A stretch of DNA of 32,656 nt from NCBI GenBank assembly GCA_902791965.1, contig CADAXZ010000005.1, positions 1 through 32,656 on the forward strand, written 5' to 3'. The DNA comes from Candidatus Proelusimicrobium bovinum. Its GTDB lineage: Bacteria > Elusimicrobiota > Elusimicrobia > Elusimicrobiales > Elusimicrobiaceae. The notes under the pieces were generated by a model. The model searched no databases, was not told the DNA's origin, and was given only the letters and a program-made list of their open reading frames with translations. This document shows positions 1 to 10,400 of the stretch, one piece after another (position 1 is the first letter of the stretch; each line of letters starts with the position of its first letter). The position numbers and the translations under genes were made by a program.

Positions 1-498
1 GAAGAATATGCCATAGAAAGAGTAGAAGACCAAAACGGTAGAGTGCTTGAACAGCATATCCCTAATGAAAAGGAAGCCTTTTCCCCGCAGGATTCTTATA
101 TCCTTATAAATATGATGAAAGGCGTAGTACAGCGCGGCACTGGCGGTGCTGCCCGCGCACTTAACAGGCCGATAGCGGGAAAGACAGGCACATCACAAAA
201 CCACAGGGATACCTGGTTTATCGGTATGACGCCTAATATAGCCGCAGGCGCTTGGATGGGTTATGATGATGATACCGCCCAAGAAAGCGGAAAATGGACC
301 GGCGGCGGAACAGTTGCGCCTTGGTGGACCGCCATAATGCAGGAAGTGCTTAAAGACGAACCCGCAACCGATTTTACCGTTCCTGACGGTATTTCCTTTG
401 CTTTCATTAATTCCGAAACAGGCAAACTTGCTTTACCAGGCGACAGAAATAAATTTTTGGAAGCATTCAAAAAAGGTACAGAGCCAAGTTCCTTTTAA
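1..498 (+). CDS. Class A penicillin-binding protein (PBP1A-like), C-terminal fragment
   Basis: The reading frame is open from base 1 and ends with TAA at 496-498, so only the last 165 residues of a larger protein are present; the start lies off the left edge. The fragment carries the transpeptidase KTGT(S) motif at about bases 181-195, followed by the DTWFIGMTP and AGAWMGYDD stretches typical of the end of class A (glycosyltransferase plus transpeptidase) penicillin-binding proteins. Such proteins polymerise and crosslink peptidoglycan on the outer face of the inner membrane. The catalytic serine (SxxK) and glycosyltransferase domain would be upstream, so the bifunctional class is inferred from family resemblance of the tail. 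mfd follows 31 bases later on the same strand. Confidence 0.88.
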   Translation, partial: EEYAIERVEDQNGRVLEQHIPNEKEAFSPQDSYILINMMKGVVQRGTGGAARALNRPIAGKTGTSQNHRDTWFIGMTPNIAAGAWMGYDDDTAQESGKWTGGGTVAPWWTAIMQEVLKDEPATDFTVPDGISFAFINSETGKLALPGDRNKFLEAFKKGTEPSSF

Positions 499-529
499 AC
501 ACATTTTACGCTAAAAGCGGCTTACTGCT

Positions 530-3500
530 ATGCAAATACAAAATATCATCTTGCCAAATATTTCGGCGGCGGCTTTCTTTGCACAAAAACATAAAAGCAA
601 AGACGGCAAAGGTGTTTTATTTATCTGCCGCGACGAACAGGAAATGGAAGATTTTATTTCCGCATTTAAAACTTTCTCAGACAATAAAAATTACACATAT
701 ACATTTTTGGGTGAAGATAAATACTCCTTAAGCAGAGGCCTTTATACCATTTTAACGGCAAAAAATCCCGTAATAACTGCTGCCTTATATTCCGTATGTG
801 CAAAACCTTTACCAGGCAAGAAAGATTTTACGCAAAACACTATTACTTTAAAAATAGCACAAAATATTTTAAGGGCAGATTTACTTTCCAAATTGGAACA
901 AACAGGTTATGAAAGAGCAGATTTTACGGAAAAATCAGGGCAATATGCCGTAAGAGGCTCTGTCGTGGATATTTTCAGCCCTAATTATGATTTCCCCTGC
1001 CGTATTTACTTTAGCGGCAATATGATTACAACCCTTGCCCTGTTTGATGTTGAAACCCAAAACACCAAAAACAATTTAGATGATTTTTGCGCCGTAGCAC
1101 TGTCTTTTAAAGAAACTAATTCCGCCTTATCAAAATGGAGTAAAGATTTTGATGTACTTACATATAATCCCCCAAAGGATTTTTCCTTGATGCCTGATAC
1201 GGCTTGTGCCTTTTATAATCTGCCCGTTGAGAACAGCATTCCTTCGGGCTTAAGGCAAATTACTTCTTTTAATGCAGATTTTAAACTTTTTGATAATGAG
1301 GTATCAAAACAATTAAAAGAAGGTTATAAAATAAAAATGTATTGTCTTAATATGGGGGAACTGCAAAGATTACAAGAGGTTTTTGCAGACTATACGGCCC
1401 TTAAAAGATTACCGCTTTTAATAGCCCCCTTGCGTGAGGGATTTTACAGTCCTAAAGAAAAATTTGCCATTTACACTTCAACACAAGTTTTAAACAGAAC
1501 TTACAGGGGTACATCCCTGATAAAACAGTTTGACAGCGAACACGCAAAACATATCCGTTTTAAAGAACTTGAAACCGGAGATTATGTAGTACACAAAGAA
1601 CACGGCATAGGCCGCTACCAAGGTATAAAAACATTAATGAATGACGGCCTGCCCGTAGATTGCCTGATAATAGAATATAAACGAGGGGAAAAGTTATATA
1701 TACCCGTAAGTGATTTTAGAAAAATACAAAAATATATCGGGCTTAAAGGCAAAGCACCAAGAATATCTTCCTTAAGCGGAAATTCTTGGAGAGAAGTAAG
1801 AAAACGCGTAAAAGAAGATGCCCAAAAAACCGCCAAAGAAATTTTAAAACTTGAAGCCATGCGCCAAGCCAATAAAGCGCAGCAACTGTTCGGCGATGAC
1901 CGCCTTGAAAGAGAATTTGCAGATTCCTTTCCCTACGAACAAACACCGGACCAAACAAAAGCCATAGGCGAAATTTTAAATGATTTAACCAAAAGCCGCC
2001 CTATGGACAGGGTTCTTATAGGGGATGTGGGCTTTGGTAAAACGGAAGTTGCAATGCGTGCGGCTTTGCGTGCGGCTTTAAGCGGAACACAAGTTTTGCT
2101 TTTAGTACCTACTACCGTACTTGCCGCACAACATTATAAGACTTTCACTCAAAGGATGGCAGCCTTCCCCGTAAACATAGAATTATTATGCCGCTTCCAA
2201 ACAAAAAAAGAGCAGAAAGATATTATAAGCAGAATAAAAAAAGGCCTTGTTGATATTGCAATAGGCACGCACAGGCTGCTTTCAAAAGATGTCGTTTTTA
2301 ACAATTTGGGGCTTTGTATTATTGACGAAGAACACCGCTTCGGCGTAAAACAAAAGGAAAAAATTAAAGCCAAATCCTTAGGGGTACATACGCTTATGCT
2401 TTCCGCTACGCCTATCCCCAGAACATTAAACCAATCACTTTCAAGTTTAAGGGAAATGTCAATAATACAAACTCCTCCGCAAGGCAGAATGTCCATAAAA
2501 ACACGCACTTTGCCTTACAGCGACGAAGTTATAACTGCCGCCATTAAGCAGGAAATATCACGCGGCGGGCAAGTATTTTACCTTTACAATAAAGTGGAAA
2601 CTATGCGCGAAAAACTTGCGTCCCTGCAAAAACTTATGCCGGAAGTTAAATTCTGCTCCGCACACGGGCAAATGGACGAACGCAGTTTGGAAAATACCCT
2701 TTGGGATTTTTATAATAGACGCTATGATGTTTTAGTCGCTTCAACCATAATAGAATCCGGCCTTGATATAACAAATGCAAACACTTTAATAATAGAAAAC
2801 GCACAGGATTTCGGCCTTGCACAGTTATACCAATTAAGGGGCAGGATAGGCCGCTCATCTAACAAAGCCTATTGTTATTTACTGCACCCTGCCTGGCTTA
2901 TGAACCAAAAACAGCAAGAGCCGGAATATGCAGTTGACAGTTTCTTTGGAAAAATACTCAAAAAGCAAAAAGACCCTAACGAAGAAGCCCGCAAAAGATT
3001 AAGCGCTATTATGGAATTTAGCGATTTGGGCAGCGGCTTTAAACTTGCCCTAAGAGATTTGGAAATACGCGGCGGCGGAGAACTTTTGGGGGTACGCCAA
3101 CACGGTTATGTAAATGAAGTCGGCCTTTCTTTATACTGTGATTTGGTAGCAAACGAAGTTAAAAAATTAAAAGGAATCCCGACAGTAAAAACGCTTTATG
3201 CTACAACAAATTTAAAAATACCGGCCTTTATCCCGCCCGATTATTTGCCTAATGATAACGAGCGTTTAAGATATTATAAAGAGATAATGACAGGTGATTA
3301 CCAAACAAAAAAAATGCTACTTGCGAAATTGGAAGATATGGCAGGCAAAGCCCCGCAGGAAGTGCTTAACTTAATAGAAGTTATGCAACTTTCTTTAGAC
3401 GGCGGTAAAATAAACATCCGCCATATTGAAGGCGGCGATAATTATACGGAATTTTATTTTACAAGGGATTTTAAAATGCCGGATAATTCACTCTCGCTGC

Positions 3501-3652
3501 TGTTTGAAACTTTCCGGCAAAATCTTAAATTCCTGCCTGCGCCAAACGGCGACGGAATAAGAATATACCACCCTCAGGGAGATATTTTAAATAATGCCAA
3601 AAAGATTTTACATACTTTAACAATGATAATACCCTCTAAAACCAATGTTTAA
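530..3652 (+). CDS. mfd: Transcription-repair coupling factor Mfd
   Basis: Mfd is a DNA translocase that removes RNA polymerase stalled at lesions and recruits UvrA. Visible in order: a UvrB-like N-terminal module (about residues 1-200, including RGSVVDIFSP), the RNA-polymerase-interacting CarD-like domain beginning near residue 345 (GDYVVHKEHGIGRYQG), helicase motif I GDVGFGKTE near residue 498, DEEH box near 599, motif III SATPIPRT, motif VI QLRGRIGRS near 768, and a C-terminal TRCF domain. At 1040 residues it is somewhat shorter than the usual 1100-1180, with a compact N-terminal part; all helicase motifs are intact. No strong Shine-Dalgarno precedes the ATG, so the exact start is less certain than the identity. 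Confidence 0.96.
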   Translation: MQIQNIILPNISAAAFFAQKHKSKDGKGVLFICRDEQEMEDFISAFKTFSDNKNYTYTFLGEDKYSLSRGLYTILTAKNPVITAALYSVCAKPLPGKKDFTQNTITLKIAQNILRADLLSKLEQTGYERADFTEKSGQYAVRGSVVDIFSPNYDFPCRIYFSGNMITTLALFDVETQNTKNNLDDFCAVALSFKETNSALSKWSKDFDVLTYNPPKDFSLMPDTACAFYNLPVENSIPSGLRQITSFNADFKLFDNEVSKQLKEGYKIKMYCLNMGELQRLQEVFADYTALKRLPLLIAPLREGFYSPKEKFAIYTSTQVLNRTYRGTSLIKQFDSEHAKHIRFKELETGDYVVHKEHGIGRYQGIKTLMNDGLPVDCLIIEYKRGEKLYIPVSDFRKIQKYIGLKGKAPRISSLSGNSWREVRKRVKEDAQKTAKEILKLEAMRQANKAQQLFGDDRLEREFADSFPYEQTPDQTKAIGEILNDLTKSRPMDRVLIGDVGFGKTEVAMRAALRAALSGTQVLLLVPTTVLAAQHYKTFTQRMAAFPVNIELLCRFQTKKEQKDIISRIKKGLVDIAIGTHRLLSKDVVFNNLGLCIIDEEHRFGVKQKEKIKAKSLGVHTLMLSATPIPRTLNQSLSSLREMSIIQTPPQGRMSIKTRTLPYSDEVITAAIKQEISRGGQVFYLYNKVETMREKLASLQKLMPEVKFCSAHGQMDERSLENTLWDFYNRRYDVLVASTIIESGLDITNANTLIIENAQDFGLAQLYQLRGRIGRSSNKAYCYLLHPAWLMNQKQQEPEYAVDSFFGKILKKQKDPNEEARKRLSAIMEFSDLGSGFKLALRDLEIRGGGELLGVRQHGYVNEVGLSLYCDLVANEVKKLKGIPTVKTLYATTNLKIPAFIPPDYLPNDNERLRYYKEIMTGDYQTKKMLLAKLEDMAGKAPQEVLNLIEVMQLSLDGGKINIRHIEGGDNYTEFYFTRDFKMPDNSLSLLFETFRQNLKFLPAPNGDGIRIYHPQGDILNNAKKILHTLTMIIPSKTNV

Positions 3653-3726
3653 CAATAAAAATTGTTTACTGTAATACTTGTTTTATCCCCCTTTTATTAA
3701 ACGCCTTAAACTGATACACTATATAT

Positions 3727-4575
3727 ATGAAGAAATATCTGTCTGTTTTATGCTTTTGTGCTTTAATATGCGCTTGTAAACAAGAACCCGAGCCGCAACT
3801 GCCGCCGCAGGATGCTTTGGCGCTAATCGGCGGGGAGGCCATAACCCAAACAGATTTTGAAAATGCAACACGGGATTTAGACGAAGATTTTAAAAAATTT
3901 ATAAAAAATGATTTCGGTAAAGAAAACTTCTTAAAATACCTGATAAATGAAAGACTTATAATAAAAGCCGCCAAAGACAGAGGCCTTGAAAAATCTCCGC
4001 AATATATTGCCCGCATTACGGAAATTGAACAGCGCCAAAAAAAGGCTTTGGCAGAAGCAAAAGATTATACTTTAAACCAACTGCTTATGCAGCAGTTAGA
4101 ACAGGACGGCACTTTACAGGTAAGCGAACAGGAAATACAGGCTTACTATAAAAAATATCCTTACCAAATTTATTTACTTGAAATACTTTTAGACGACCCT
4201 AAAGAAGCCGCAGATGTTACACGCTCTATAAGAAACGCAAAAACAGCAGGCACATTTCAAGATGCGGTAAGAAGATTCTCCAAAGACCCTGTAAGTAAAA
4301 AGAAAAACGGGCAGCTGCCGCCGTTTATCCCAGGCGAATATCTGCCGCAAATAGAAGTAGCCGCCGCCAATACACCTAACTATCAGGTACAGGGATTTAT
4401 AAAAACTGCGCGCGGATTTCATATAATAATGAAAACGGGCGAAGAAAGGCTTGCTTATAACCAAGCCACTAAAGACCGTATAAAACAGATTTTGGAAAAA
4501 CAAAAATTAGACGCTTATTTATCTTCCTTAAAAGATAAGTACGGCGTGGAGGTAATAGATAATGCAATTAAATAA
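3727..4575 (+). CDS. PpiC/SurA-type peptidyl-prolyl isomerase lipoprotein
   Basis: A 282-residue predicted lipoprotein. The N-terminus MKKYLSVLCFCALICAC has a short basic region, a hydrophobic core and a lipobox-like end (I-C-A-C, Cys17), so it is probably anchored in a membrane facing the periplasm. A SurA-N-like helical region (about 30-135) precedes a parvulin-type rotamase domain (about 140-240) with NGQLPPF, PGEYLP and the closing GFHIIMKT. The family assists folding and transport of outer-membrane proteins. Its 3' end overlaps the next gene, a second SurA-like protein, by 14 bases, so the two are surely co-transcribed. There is no obvious Shine-Dalgarno; the signal sequence right after this ATG supports the start. 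Confidence 0.87.
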   Translation: MKKYLSVLCFCALICACKQEPEPQLPPQDALALIGGEAITQTDFENATRDLDEDFKKFIKNDFGKENFLKYLINERLIIKAAKDRGLEKSPQYIARITEIEQRQKKALAEAKDYTLNQLLMQQLEQDGTLQVSEQEIQAYYKKYPYQIYLLEILLDDPKEAADVTRSIRNAKTAGTFQDAVRRFSKDPVSKKKNGQLPPFIPGEYLPQIEVAAANTPNYQVQGFIKTARGFHIIMKTGEERLAYNQATKDRIKQILEKQKLDAYLSSLKDKYGVEVIDNAIK

Positions 4576-5701
4576 AATAACAGCCATTACGGCAGCAGTA
4601 ATTTTAAGCGGAACTTTGCTTAATGCCAAAGTGGTAGATTCCACCGTAGCAACAGTAAACGGTAAACCTATTTTAAATTCCGAATACCAAAAAGTAGTAG
4701 AGGCGACTAAAGAAGTATATAAAGCAAAACAGCCGCAGATTCTGGAAAATAAAGATAATGTAGTTGCTCTTGAAGAAGAGGTTTTAAACCAAATGATTAT
4801 AGAGCAATTACTTTTACAGGCCGCCCAGGAGCAGCAAATAAAAGTTAAAGAAAGCGAAGTGGCCGAAGGTATAAACACAATTAAAAAACGCTTTGAAGTC
4901 AACGAACAGGGCAAACCCGTATCGGAAAAGGAAGCAAATGAGGCTTTTAATAATGAACTAAAAAAAGAAGGCCTTACCTATAAACAGTTTGAAAACAGAA
5001 TCAAAGACCAACTTTCTATCAGAAAACTTACCGATAATATCGCAAGAGAAAAGGCCAAAGCCCCTACCAAGGAAGAAACACAGCAACTCTATAACGATAT
5101 AAAAACTTTGATGACAAACAATAAGGAAGAAATACAAAAACTTCCGCGCGAAAGAATTGAACTTGCCGCACCTTTAGCCGCAAAACTTACACAACTTACA
5201 GCGGAGCAGGTTAAACTCTCCCCGATTTTCGTCAAAGTAGGCAAAGGTGCTGATGCTTCAGTTTGGAAAAGTAAAGAAAAAGAAGCAAACAGAATTAAAA
5301 AGGAAATAACTTCCAAAAAGATTACCTTCCTTGATGCAATAGAAAAATACTCCGACGATAAAACGCCCCTTGCCGCCGGCGGGGAAATGGTATTAATACG
5401 CGGTATAATGCCTAAAGATTTTGATGATAAAGTCTTTGCCGTGGAAGTTGGCAAAATCAGCGAACCTATCAAAACGGAAGAAGGCTACTATATTATAAAG
5501 GTAAATGCAAAAGTTGCACAAAAGGATTTTACCTATAAAGAACTTGAGCCTGAACTCGCCCGCTTTTTATCCGCGGCGCAAATGCAGAAAGCAAATATAG
5601 AATTTTTAACTTCCCTTAAAGATAAAGCGGAAATTAAAGTAATGAAAAAGTTTGAATATTCCGCACCTGCACAACAACCCGCAGCGGAAGTTAAAAAATA
5701 A
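4562..5701 (+). CDS. Periplasmic SurA-like chaperone / peptidyl-prolyl isomerase
   Basis: A 379-residue exported chaperone of the SurA/PpiC type. A signal peptide (about residues 1-22, ending LLNA) is followed by the SurA-N signature STVATVNGKPILNSEY, a long helical chaperone region, and one parvulin domain (about 215-315: SPIFVKV, AAGGEMVLI, EPIKTEEGYYIIKV). The helical C-terminus ends lysine- and proline-rich. SurA proteins escort unfolded outer-membrane proteins across the periplasm; here it would serve barrels such as the SprA-like protein encoded nearby. The ATG at 4562 lies inside the end of the preceding lipoprotein gene and has a good GGAGG at 4547-4552. A strong terminator follows directly after the stop codon. 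Confidence 0.88.
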   Translation: MQLNKITAITAAVILSGTLLNAKVVDSTVATVNGKPILNSEYQKVVEATKEVYKAKQPQILENKDNVVALEEEVLNQMIIEQLLLQAAQEQQIKVKESEVAEGINTIKKRFEVNEQGKPVSEKEANEAFNNELKKEGLTYKQFENRIKDQLSIRKLTDNIAREKAKAPTKEETQQLYNDIKTLMTNNKEEIQKLPRERIELAAPLAAKLTQLTAEQVKLSPIFVKVGKGADASVWKSKEKEANRIKKEITSKKITFLDAIEKYSDDKTPLAAGGEMVLIRGIMPKDFDDKVFAVEVGKISEPIKTEEGYYIIKVNAKVAQKDFTYKELEPELARFLSAAQMQKANIEFLTSLKDKAEIKVMKKFEYSAPAQQPAAEVKK

Positions 5702-5717
5702 TTTTTTGTTAACTTTT

Positions 5718-5745
5718 AAGGGCGGGAACATACCCGCCCTTTTTT
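5718..5745 (+). terminator. Rho-independent terminator after the SurA-like gene
   Basis: A perfect 9-bp stem (AAGGGCGGG at 5718-5726 with CCCGCCCTT at 5733-5741), a 6-base loop and a run of T through 5745. It ends the mfd/ppi transcription unit. Unusually, the pdxA start codon at 5749 begins three bases after the T run, so pdxA can have no leader independent of this hairpin. Confidence 0.9.
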
Positions 5746-5748
5746 ATT

Positions 5749-6654
5749 ATGAAACACCTCATCATAACTTTGGGCGATACTTACGGCATAGGGCCGGAAA
5801 TAACTTTTAAAGCCCTAAAAAAAGCAGGCAAAATAAAAGCAGATATTACCGTTATCGGCGATATTGCCGCTTTTAAAAGTTTAGGCACGCTTAAACAAAA
5901 TATAAATTACATTGATATTAAATCCCGCTACGGCGCACCCCAAAAAGCAGAGCCTTGCAAGAGGGGCGGGGATATTTCTTTTAAAGCCTTAAATACCGCC
6001 ATAGAACTTGCACTTAAAACAAAAAATGCCGCGCTGATTACCGCGCCAATATCCAAAGAAGCGTGGCAAAAAGCAGGCGTAAAATATATGGGGCATACGG
6101 AAGTTTTAAGGCAAAAAGCCGCCGATACAGGCGCTTTGATGATGTTTAAAAGCGGCAATTTAATTTGCGCTTTGGCTACGGAGCATTATGCCTTAAAAGA
6201 TTTAAGCAAAGCCTTAACAAAGCAGCGCATAAAAACTGCCGCAAAACTTTTGGCGGCAACACTGCCAAAAGGCAGCCTTATTGAAGTTTCCGCTTTAAAT
6301 CCGCACGCAGGCGACGGCGGTAAAATCGGCAAAGAAGAACTTAAAACTATTATTCCCGCCGTTAAAGAACTTAAAAAAGAAGGCTTAAATATTACAGGGC
6401 CTTACCCCGTTGACAGCGTTTGGTTAAGGCATATAAAGGGCCAAAGCAAAGCAATTTTAATGATGTATCACGACGCCGCCCTTTTAGGCCTTAAACTTGC
6501 CGCCAAAGAGCCTGTAATCCACATAACGGCAGGGCTTAAATTTTTGCGTGTTTCCCCCGCGCACGGCACAGCCTTTGATATTGCCGGCAAAAACATTGCC
6601 GACGAAAGTTCTATGCTCGCCGCAATAAAGTACACATTAAAAAATTTGGATTAA
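5749..6654 (+). CDS. pdxA: 4-hydroxythreonine-4-phosphate dehydrogenase-like protein PdxA
   Basis: PdxA oxidises 4-phosphohydroxy-L-threonine in the DXP-dependent pyridoxal phosphate pathway. The protein opens with LGDTYGIGPEI (family usually GDPAGIGPE). It keeps the three histidine regions expected to bind the metal: GHTEVL, ALNPHAGDGG and SPAHGTAFDIAGK. GPYPVDSVW is also conserved. It is short (301 residues against about 330), and the usual YHDQ is YHDA here, so activity on a related substrate cannot be excluded. PLP supply fits the PLP-dependent serine-palmitoyltransferase-like enzyme elsewhere in the window. The start codon lies directly behind a terminator and has no visible Shine-Dalgarno. 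The start is nevertheless fixed by the conserved N-terminus. Confidence 0.87.
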   Translation: MKHLIITLGDTYGIGPEITFKALKKAGKIKADITVIGDIAAFKSLGTLKQNINYIDIKSRYGAPQKAEPCKRGGDISFKALNTAIELALKTKNAALITAPISKEAWQKAGVKYMGHTEVLRQKAADTGALMMFKSGNLICALATEHYALKDLSKALTKQRIKTAAKLLAATLPKGSLIEVSALNPHAGDGGKIGKEELKTIIPAVKELKKEGLNITGPYPVDSVWLRHIKGQSKAILMMYHDAALLGLKLAAKEPVIHITAGLKFLRVSPAHGTAFDIAGKNIADESSMLAAIKYTLKNLD

Positions 6655-6690
6655 TGGCCAAAAAGCAAGATTTATAAACGGTATTTTTTA

Positions 6691-6728
6691 TTATTTCTTT
6701 TCGCAAAGTACACCCAAATAAGAAATAA
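6691..6728. terminator. Weak AT-rich inverted repeat between convergent genes
   Basis: TTATTTCTT (6691-6699) and AAGAAATAA (6720-6728) form a perfect 9-bp but AT-only stem with a 20-base loop, in the 97-base gap between convergent pdxA and comF. It could act as a weak bidirectional terminator; the low stability makes this tentative. Confidence 0.3.
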
Positions 6729-6751
6729 CACGCAATCAACAACAGATTTTT

Positions 6752-7480
6752 CTACTCCCTTAATGCGGTAAGCGCTAATACTTCTCTTGCGCCGGCGGCT
6801 TTAAGCACTTTGGCACATTCTTCCAAAGTCGCGCCTGTTGTGCAGACATCATCAATAAGTATAAATGCGCGCCCTTTTATTTTTGCACCTTTTTTAATTT
6901 CAAAAGCATCCGTAATATTTTGCTGTCTTTGCTTTCTGTTAAGTTTGGTTTGGCTTTCAGTTTTGCGTTTTCTTATTAAAATATCTTCGCAAGGCAGGTT
7001 GCAGTAAACGGCAAGATGTTTTGCCAAAATTTCCGCCTGATTAAAGCCCCTTTGTTTTAAACGGCTTTTATGGATAGGTACGGGGATAAGGGCTTCGGCC
7101 TCAAAAAACGGGGGATTTTCCTTAAAAGTTTTATACATCAAAGGCGCAAAAAACTTTGCTATACGGATATATTTTTCATACTTAAAAGCGTGGATAAGAG
7201 CACGGGAAGGTTCGTTAAAGCATAAAGCAGAGCGGATATACGAACATTTATATTTTGCCGCTTTACTGCCGCGGCAGTTAAAACAATGCGCACCGCCGCT
7301 TTTTAAAGGCAGGCCGCACCTTTGGCAGATAAGACCGCAAACAGGCTCAAGTTTTATTGTGCAATCCCTGCAAAGAGGGCTTTGATTATCGTGCGGCAAA
7401 TCCCTCCCGCAGCAAAAGCAGGTATTAGGAAAGAAAATATATAAAAGCCATTGTTTAATTTTATGAAAAATCTTCATCAT
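6752..7480 (-). CDS. comF: ComF family phosphoribosyltransferase-like protein
   Basis: A 242-residue ComF/GntX-type protein. The N-terminal third has four CxxC-type pairs (CFCC, CRDC, CQRC, CFNC) suited to zinc ribbons. The C-terminal part is a type I phosphoribosyltransferase fold with the PRPP loop FILIDDVCTTGATL near residue 210. ComF is needed for DNA uptake in naturally competent bacteria; the biochemical reaction is not established. It is the last gene of the lptF-lptG-sprA-like-comF run, with 7 bases between the upstream stop and its ATG. An AGG overlapping that stop serves as ribosome binding site. Two ATG codons in tandem (7480 and 7477) could both start it. Confidence 0.9.
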   Translation of the reverse strand: MMKIFHKIKQWLLYIFFPNTCFCCGRDLPHDNQSPLCRDCTIKLEPVCGLICQRCGLPLKSGGAHCFNCRGSKAAKYKCSYIRSALCFNEPSRALIHAFKYEKYIRIAKFFAPLMYKTFKENPPFFEAEALIPVPIHKSRLKQRGFNQAEILAKHLAVYCNLPCEDILIRKRKTESQTKLNRKQRQQNITDAFEIKKGAKIKGRAFILIDDVCTTGATLEECAKVLKAAGAREVLALTALRE

Positions 7481-7487
7481 TAAAAAC

Positions 7488-10400
7488 CTAAAACTGTATT
7501 GTCAGCATAGTACCTATATTATAGGCGGTATAAGAATCTTCCTTAATATAAAGATGTTTAAAATTTTGGAAAGCGCCGGAAAGCGTAAGACGCATATTTT
7601 TGGAAATTTCATAATCCAAACTTGTGGAAAAATCTACCAAATCTCGGTTTTCTTCTATCGTATAAGAACGGCGGCGGGAATAACTTGCCGTAGTGTTCCA
7701 AATTACGCGGTTAGTCATCAAATAATTAGCACCGAAAAGCGGCAGGCGGAAACTGAAAGGTAAATTAAAGTCCACTCTTACATTTAAACTCGGCACGATT
7801 TCTTTAACATCATTTACTAATATATTGCCGACTTCAGTACTGCGGTCGTAAATATAATTTATTTTAGGGGTAAAACGGAAAGCCTTATGCGTAAAAGATG
7901 TCTGCGCGGAAAAATCCCTGCGCTCATAAAAAGCCAACTGCCTGTCTACAAGCAAATCTGTTTTATTTTGCTGCTGTTCGTTATAAGTTAAAGTAGTATC
8001 AAAATAATTAAACAGCACAAAGCGGAAATCCCCGCCGTAAGCAGTATCTTCCTTATAATCCTTGCCTAATGTTTCATTAGTGGAAAGGCTGTATTTAAGT
8101 TTTAAATTTACGCCGGAAACATATTTAGTAGAACTGCTGAAGAACTTTTCAAGTTCATCAATATAAAACACTACATCGGGTAAAGTTGATGTTATTGTTT
8201 TATAGCGCGAGCCTAAATCTTCGTTAGTTTGATAACTGCGCGTAAAATTATTGATTACCGATATAGTTTTTAAAGGCGCGGCCGCACCGGTAAATTGGTA
8301 TTCTTTAAACGGATTCCAACGCATAGCGGCGCTGTAAGTATCACGCATTGTAAGGCTGCTCCTGTAAGCATAAGGGGAATTGATACCCATAGAACTGCGT
8401 AGCCAAAGTTTATCTAAAGTTTCAAAACCGTCCGGTACATATTCCCAAGCGTCGCCGTCTTGTATTCTGTAAGAGCCGGAAATACTGAAAGCAGAAAGAA
8501 TTTTTGCTTTGGGCAGCATATCCCTTCCGTTTAACGCAAGAGAGATATTCCCCTCCGAACTTCTGTTAAGGCTTTTTACATCACCTATATCAAATGTATA
8601 AGTAGTATCGCCTATTTTGCTGGATGCGGCGCTTAAATTATTGTTTTCCTTAATATTTACGCTATAACTTGCCGTAGGTGCAAGCCAAGGCTTTATCCTT
8701 AAGACGGTGCTTAAAGCCGCCGTTTCCGATGCGTATTTGCTGTATTTTTTGTTGCGGAATGCTTCCACGCCGACGGAAGCATCATAATAACGGCGTTTTT
8801 CATCTGCACTTGTAAGGCTGTAAGAAGGTACTATGGAAGTCCCCTGCCAAGGAGAAAGCGTCATCTTAAAATTATAATTTTGTATAGTGGTATCACTGTT
8901 GTAAGAAGATCCTTGCGCCGCTATTAACTGTTTATCGCTGTAATCTATCCTGTTTTTAACAAGGGAAGTACCGGCAGATAAACTGCGCAGGATATTATCT
9001 TTCTTTTTTGCGGTGTGGTTAAGCGTCAGTGCATAAGTGCGGTTTGCATCTTCCCTTTGCAAGAGTTGGTAATCGGCATTTTCAAAACTGTAAGACGCAC
9101 CGATATTGGGGATTTTCTGCCCCGTATATTCCGCCTTTATTGTTCCTTTATCTCTGTTTACTTCCCCTTTATCTAACAGGCTTACGGTATTACTGCTGTT
9201 ATATCCCAAAACATCAGGCGTTAAAGTATTGGAACGGTAATAATTGGCATTTATCGGTAAATCTTTAATGCGCTTAAATTTAAGGTAATAATCTTCCTGT
9301 CTGTTTTTTTGGTTTGTCGCTACGGCAACAGGTGTTTGGAAGTTCTCATCCATATAAGTTATTTTGCCGCCGGCATCAAACCAATTATCCACACGCACCT
9401 GTGCCTGCCCCATATAAGCATTGCCTATTGTTACCATAGAATCAGCAAGGAAAACATCATCAACCCAAACTTCCCCTTGCGGGCTGCTGCCGTCAGGTTT
9501 AATAAGCCCCGCCTGCACTATACCAACGCGCTTATAATTAAGCATACCTTCGCTTACGACAGTTGCGCCGTATTTTGAAATGTTTTCCCATCTGTCGGGG
9601 ATATTGTCGCCGTTTGTATCAATAAGTTTAAGGCTGTAAAGATGCCAAGCATCTTTAAAATCAAGCGGGATACGGATTTCGCTGTAATTATTTTCATCGG
9701 CTGCAATACGCAGGAAGAACTGTGTATCCGCATCAATATTGCCGTTATTGTAAAGCAAAAAGCGGAACTGCCTGTGTTTGGAAAAATCCATCGAACTGAA
9801 GTTCCTCTGCACAGATACCCTGCTTAAGGCCGGATTCTTTGCAAAGTCATACATAAGTGCCAAAGATTGTTCTTCAACATTATTAGTGCCGTCGTCTTTT
9901 TTCATATCATTAACAGAGCCATACAAAGTACGGAATACTTCGCCGCCGTCGCCGTTATCGGCAAAGATAGGCTTATAATTTACATTATCAACATTGTTTA
10001 TGCCATAACTTAAAAGTACTTCCTCGTTAGTATCCAAAGGCTGCCAAATACTACCAGAAACACCCAAAGCCGCTATTTTTATCTGCCCTTTAAGTTTGCC
10101 TGCAGGATTCTTTTTTAAAGTAATGCGCATTTGCTGAACAGAAGTCCAATCCGTACCCCAAGGGTTCGTGGAAGAAGCAAAATCCACCTCCTGATTAAAG
10201 GTTTTCCACCCTGTATAATTTATAAGTCCGCCGGGTAAACCGTGGATTTCTTCCCCCGCAAAACCGAAGTTCCCTCCCGAGGTTAAATCGGCAGAATCTA
10301 AAAGCCCGTTTCCGTTTAAATCCTGTGTATCAATTTCCCCGTTAGGCTGTGGAAAGGGATTATAAACATTGTTTACAAAAGGATTATAACGCTGGTAAGT

